A DNA stretch of 64,000 nucleotides, from NCBI GenBank assembly GCA_910580045.1, contig CAJTXF010000003.1, forward strand, positions 1-64,000. The letters run 5' to 3'. Positions within the stretch are counted from its first letter, which is position 1. The number at the start of each line of letters is the position of its first letter. Below are positions 61,224 to 64,000 of the stretch, piece after piece. The notes below the pieces were generated by a model. That model was not told the origin of the DNA. It did not search any database and saw nothing but the letters and a program-made list of their open reading frames with translations. Source of the DNA: an uncultured Eubacteriales bacterium. GTDB taxonomy: Bacteria > Bacillota > Clostridia > Oscillospirales > Acutalibacteraceae. The position numbers were made by a program, and so were the translations under genes.

Positions 61224-61843
61224 CTTGTATGATTATTGGGGCCGCGCCAGTGGACCGGCGTGTCTTCAAAGAGTTTGACCCACGGCATTATTATGTAATC
61301 TGCGCCGACGCGGGGTATGAAACTGCCGTAAAAGCAGGGATTTCCCCAGATTTGATTGTAGGCGATTTTGACTCTGCTAAAGAGCCCCCTGCCGGCAAGG
61401 TAAAATGCCTTACCCTGCCAGTAGAAAAGGATGTAACGGACACTATGTTCGCGGTGCTGAAAGGATTCAGCATGGGGTTCCGCAGTTTTCTGTTGCTGGG
61501 CTGCCTGGGCGGAGAGCGCTTTGACCACAGCTTGGCGAATCTTGAGGTTCTGCAATATATTCGGGAGCATGGCGGGCAGGGGATTCTGGCAGATAAGAAC
61601 ACAAAAATTTTCCTTCTGCAGGACGAGCGACTGAAAATAACCGGCATGGTGGGCGCCACGGTCTCTGTGTTTCCCTATAATGGCTCTGCCTGCACAGTGA
61701 GCTATTCTGGCCTGAAATATCCCTTAAACCATGAGCAGCTCACCTGTGGCGGTTTCCCTATGGGAATCAGCAATCTGATATCAGAGGATCCGGCAGAGGT
61801 TCGGGTACATAATGGCTCAGCTCTGGTGGCAGTGATTCAGTAA
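61205..61843 (+). CDS. thiN: Thiamine diphosphokinase
   Basis: A 212-residue enzyme that converts thiamine to thiamine diphosphate. The N-terminal catalytic domain has VICADAGYETAVKAGISPDL followed by IVGDFDS, then KDVTDTMFAV and GGERFDHSLANL. The C-terminal thiamine-binding beta domain follows. It ends 62 bases before a small Cys-rich membrane protein gene and is probably the last gene of the prkC transcript. Confidence 0.95.
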   Translation: MGAEKLACMIIGAAPVDRRVFKEFDPRHYYVICADAGYETAVKAGISPDLIVGDFDSAKEPPAGKVKCLTLPVEKDVTDTMFAVLKGFSMGFRSFLLLGCLGGERFDHSLANLEVLQYIREHGGQGILADKNTKIFLLQDERLKITGMVGATVSVFPYNGSACTVSYSGLKYPLNHEQLTCGGFPMGISNLISEDPAEVRVHNGSALVAVIQ

Positions 61844-61905
61844 CACTTTTTTCCCCGCTGTGTATACTGGTAGTAACGAGTCTTTCAGTGGGGAGGTGAG
61901 CCGCC

Positions 61906-62079
61906 TTGGGAAAGCGCAAACTTCGGTGCACTTGTTTTCGGGAGCGGGACTGCCGCAATATGTGCATTGTATGCTTCGGCTTGGGAGTGACCATCTCTTG
62001 CTTTTGCCCTATGGGCTTCGCCCTGTTTCTGTCAGCGGTAATCTTGGTTGCCCTGGGGGTCTCGTTATTACGGAATTGA
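61906..62079 (+). CDS. Small Cys-rich membrane protein upstream of spoVM
   Basis: A 57-residue frame starts at TTG 61906, behind a strong GGGGAGGTGAGC site. The N-terminal half is basic and has Cys at about 8, 10, 15, 19 and 22 (RCTCFRERDCRNMCIVC). Residues about 35-54 form a membrane segment (MGFALFLSAVILVALGVSLL), with CFCP just before it. It ends 15 bases before spoVM, so the two may be cotranscribed. It is too short for most gene finders; function unknown. Confidence 0.55.
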   Translation: MGKRKLRCTCFRERDCRNMCIVCFGLGVTISCFCPMGFALFLSAVILVALGVSLLRN

Positions 62080-62094
62080 AGCGGGGGTTTTAGC

Positions 62095-62184
62095 ATGAAG
62101 GTTGTCATCCTGGAGAAAAGAAAAGGATTTTGGGGCTTTCTTCTTCGAAAGCTCTATGGTATCCGCAAAGTAGAAGAAGTATAA
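62095..62184 (+). CDS. spoVM: Stage V sporulation protein M (SpoVM)
   Basis: A 29-residue peptide, MKVVILEKRKGFWGFLLRKL followed by a short charged tail. It can form the amphipathic helix that recognises the curved forespore membrane and anchors SpoIVA. The size and the pattern of basic and aromatic residues match clostridial SpoVM. The ribosome-binding site GCGGGGG lies 9 bases upstream. SipL and SpoIVA, its partners, are encoded directly downstream. A terminator follows at 62197. Confidence 0.85.
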   Translation: MKVVILEKRKGFWGFLLRKLYGIRKVEEV

Positions 62185-62196
62185 ATCGTACTTATC

Positions 62197-62232
62197 AACC
62201 GCCGGACGGGGCTTTCTGTCCGGCGGTTTTTC
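62197..62232 (+). terminator. Terminator after spoVM
   Basis: AACCGCCGGAC, ten-base loop, GTCCGGCGGTT, then TTTTCC: a perfect 11-bp stem. Confidence 0.9.
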
Positions 62233-62248
62233 CTTTTATGGGAAGTCC

Positions 62249-62277
62249 GCATATTTTATTCAGGGCTGCATACATAT
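62249..62277 (+). promoter_or_regulatory. Sigma-E-like promoter of sipL-spoIVA
   Basis: GCATATT (62249-62255), 13 bases, CATACATAT (62269-62277). The boxes match the remembered mother-cell sigma-E consensus (KMATATT and CATACAHT) at nearly every position. It lies right after the spoVM terminator and 73 bases before sipL. Confidence 0.65.
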
Positions 62278-62349
62278 TGGGTAAAGGCACCGCGCACCCG
62301 GCCGAGCTGCGGGGAGCCGCTGAAAGACAGATAAAGGAGAGGATGCTGT

Positions 62350-63885
62350 ATGCAGGCCCAGATTAAGACCGCGCCCTATGAGTATTTCGACCCCGTTTTT
62401 GACGGCCGATATGAGACGCCGATAGACGCCGAATACAACCTTCCAGACTACTGCCCGGACATCCAGAAAATACTGAAGTGCCGGGCAATCCCAGAGGTCA
62501 CATCCTATATGATTACAGGAGACACCTTGACCTGTGACGGTGTGTGCGACATTCGGGTGCTCTACCTGGACGGTAAGGGAGATTCCGTTCGCTGCTGCGA
62601 GTTCACAAAAGATTTTACAGCCTCTGTCAAACTGAAAATGGTGGAGGAAAAGGCTGTAGCCTGTGTGCAGGCTTCCATGGCTCATATGACCTGCCGGGCG
62701 GTCAGTGCCCGCCGGCTGGACCTTCATGCCGCAGTGGCACTGCAAATCCTGGCTGTGGTACAGAAAAAGGAGCTGATTACCTGCAGCCTGGAGGATGAAT
62801 CCATTGAGAAACGGGGGGAAAGCTTTGAGGCTCACCAGGCGGTGAACGCAGTGTGCCATCAGTTTACGATTGAGGACACCCTGCCAGTCAAAAATGGGAA
62901 ACCGCCCATTGAGTCCATCCTGCGCAGAGAGATATCTTGCCGGGTGATTGAGAGCAGGCTGTCAGAGGAACGGCTGACAGTAAACGGCAGCGCTGACGTA
63001 TCCTTCCTCTATACCTCAGCGGTAGACGCGGGCAGTGTGGAGAAGCTGTCCTCATCTATTGATTTCAGCCAGGTGATTGACTGTGCCGGGGCAGACGAGA
63101 ACTGCATCTGCGATTTGCGTATTATTACCGGCGAGAGCAGTATCCAGCCCAGAGAGGACGATGTGGGGGAGTACACCGGCGTCAGCGTGGTGGTAAAGGT
63201 CTTCCTGATGGCTTTCCTCTATAAACCCTGTGAGGTAGAGATTATCAATGACGCCTATTCTGTCCGAAGTCCTTTGGAGCTGCGCTATGCGCAGAGTGTG
63301 TTTACCAAGCTCCATGGAGTTTCAACCGAAGTGTTGAAAAAGAAATGCACACTTTCTGTCTCTGACGGTGAGATTCAAAAGATTCTGGATGTCTGGTGTG
63401 AGCAGGACACAGTGCAGTCTGTCTGTGAGAAAGCCAAACTGAGCTACAGAGTAAAATATACAGTGTGTATGCTCTATGTAAATGGCCAGGGACGCATTCT
63501 GTACATGGAAAAGCAGTTTGACCACAGCTTCACTGTCGAGATGGAGAACCAGCAGGCAAAACGGGCTGATACCACCTGGCATACGGACTTGTGGGAATAT
63601 CGAATTGCAGATAAGACCACAGTTGAGGTGTCTGTAGAGACCTCAGTGAGCTCGACGCTGATGAGCATGGAGCAGGTGAAATACCTGACCTCTGCCGGAA
63701 TGGAGGAGAATGCCAAGGACTATGAGGGCAAGCCCAGATTTCTGATTTACTACGCCTCTGCTGGTGAAAAGCTGTGGGACATCGCGAAAAGCCACAGGGC
63801 GATGCTGACAGATATTCGTACCCAAAACGAGTTGTTTGACGATGTTGTTCCCGAGGCCAGGCCAATTATTATCTGCAACCGCTAA
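62350..63885 (+). CDS. sipL: SpoIVA-interacting protein SipL (DUF3794/SPOCS and LysM)
   Basis: A 511-residue spore morphogenesis protein. Several SPOCS/DUF3794 repeats can be seen (about 35-145, 165-300 and 315-430; for example YNLPDYCPDIQKILKCRA). The last 50 residues form a LysM-like domain (YASAGEKLWDIAKSHRA, then DIRTQNEL). In Clostridioides difficile the LysM part of SipL binds SpoIVA. AAAGGAG precedes the ATG. spoIVA follows after 41 bases, as in other Clostridia. Confidence 0.92.
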   Translation: MQAQIKTAPYEYFDPVFDGRYETPIDAEYNLPDYCPDIQKILKCRAIPEVTSYMITGDTLTCDGVCDIRVLYLDGKGDSVRCCEFTKDFTASVKLKMVEEKAVACVQASMAHMTCRAVSARRLDLHAAVALQILAVVQKKELITCSLEDESIEKRGESFEAHQAVNAVCHQFTIEDTLPVKNGKPPIESILRREISCRVIESRLSEERLTVNGSADVSFLYTSAVDAGSVEKLSSSIDFSQVIDCAGADENCICDLRIITGESSIQPREDDVGEYTGVSVVVKVFLMAFLYKPCEVEIINDAYSVRSPLELRYAQSVFTKLHGVSTEVLKKKCTLSVSDGEIQKILDVWCEQDTVQSVCEKAKLSYRVKYTVCMLYVNGQGRILYMEKQFDHSFTVEMENQQAKRADTTWHTDLWEYRIADKTTVEVSVETSVSSTLMSMEQVKYLTSAGMEENAKDYEGKPRFLIYYASAGEKLWDIAKSHRAMLTDIRTQNELFDDVVPEARPIIICNR

Positions 63886-63926
63886 AAGGGGAAATACCCT
63901 TTCCCTGCCCAGAAAGGAATGAGAGT

Positions 63927-64000
63927 GTGAGCATGGAAGATTTCAACGTATATAAAGATATTCAGGACCGCACGAACGGCGAGATTTACATTGGTGTGGT
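63927..64000 (+). CDS. spoIVA: Stage IV sporulation protein A, 5' end (truncated by window)
   Basis: The frame from the GTG at 63927 (AAAGGA 8 bases upstream; ATG at 63933 is the alternative) reads EDFNVYKDIQDRTNGEIYIG before the window ends. This is the well-known opening of the SpoIVA ATPase, which polymerises on the forespore to form the coat basement. Only about 24 residues are visible; the Walker A motif lies beyond the edge. Confidence 0.88.
   Translation, partial: MSMEDFNVYKDIQDRTNGEIYIGV

Noticed and set aside
1..64000. tRNA, rRNA, CRISPR, phage or complete IS
   Set aside because: None seen on reading both strands; no regularly spaced direct repeats and no transposase or integrase frames.

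Overview
The window reads as chromosome of a strictly anaerobic, spore-forming Clostridia, most likely of the Oscillospirales/Ruminococcaceae type. The support is two [FeFe] hydrogenases with their HydE/HydG/HydF maturases, sporulation genes (SpoVB-like flippase, SpoVM, SipL, start of SpoIVA), a CIRCE/HrcA heat-shock operon, and a Gram-positive cell-division and PASTA-kinase gene order. No rRNA, tRNA, CRISPR array, prophage or complete insertion sequence was seen.

Layout. 0.1-1.7 kb: SpoVB-like flippase. 1.7-7.0 kb: heat-shock operon hrcA-grpE-MazG-like gene-dnaK-dnaJ behind a sigma-A promoter and a perfect CIRCE operator. 7.1-8.5 kb: MATE exporter on the minus strand. 8.7-13.6 kb: [2Fe-2S] protein, PAS-containing sensory-type [FeFe] hydrogenase, SpoIIE-type phosphatase and a second, catalytic-type [FeFe] hydrogenase. 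13.6-19.4 kb: BlaI-type repressor, SfsA, a GH120-like beta-xylosidase, ComM/YifB and a DUF3892 protein. 19.5-34.6 kb: accessory region carrying the hydrogenase maturation genes (TM1266-type ACT protein, hydE, hydG, hydF), broken up by methyltransferases, acetyltransferases, kinase-fold phosphotransferases and flavodoxin-like genes; four genes here look frameshifted. miaB lies at 30.7 kb. 34.6-42.4 kb: ylbF-like gene, mutS, three accessory genes, mutL, miaA. 42.4-48.8 kb: HlyD-like protein, yggS, sepF, ylmH, divIVA, lspA, an rluD-like gene. 49-61.8 kb: yicC, remA, gmk, rpoZ, priA, def, fmt, rsmB, rlmN, PP2C phosphatase, PASTA kinase, rsgA, thiN. 61.9-64 kb: small Cys-rich membrane protein, spoVM, sipL and the first 74 bases of spoIVA.

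How the parts fit. The first hydrogenase block looks like an H2/redox-sensing relay (hydrogenase-PAS protein plus a phosphatase) beside a catalytic enzyme. The maturation genes that build the H-cluster lie 7-16 kb downstream and start with a leader RNA that folds like a transcription attenuator. The last cluster encodes the three partners of the spore-coat basement layer, and sipL has a sigma-E-like promoter.

Beyond the genes, the strongest non-coding signal is a family of three short inverted-repeat elements at 7.05, 18.84 and 48.94 kb. They share termini of the type TATAGTTAACGCA and contain internal hairpins: MITE-like repeats that no gene call explains. Start sites were chosen from ribosome-binding sites. 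Family assignments come from recognised motifs, not from database searches.
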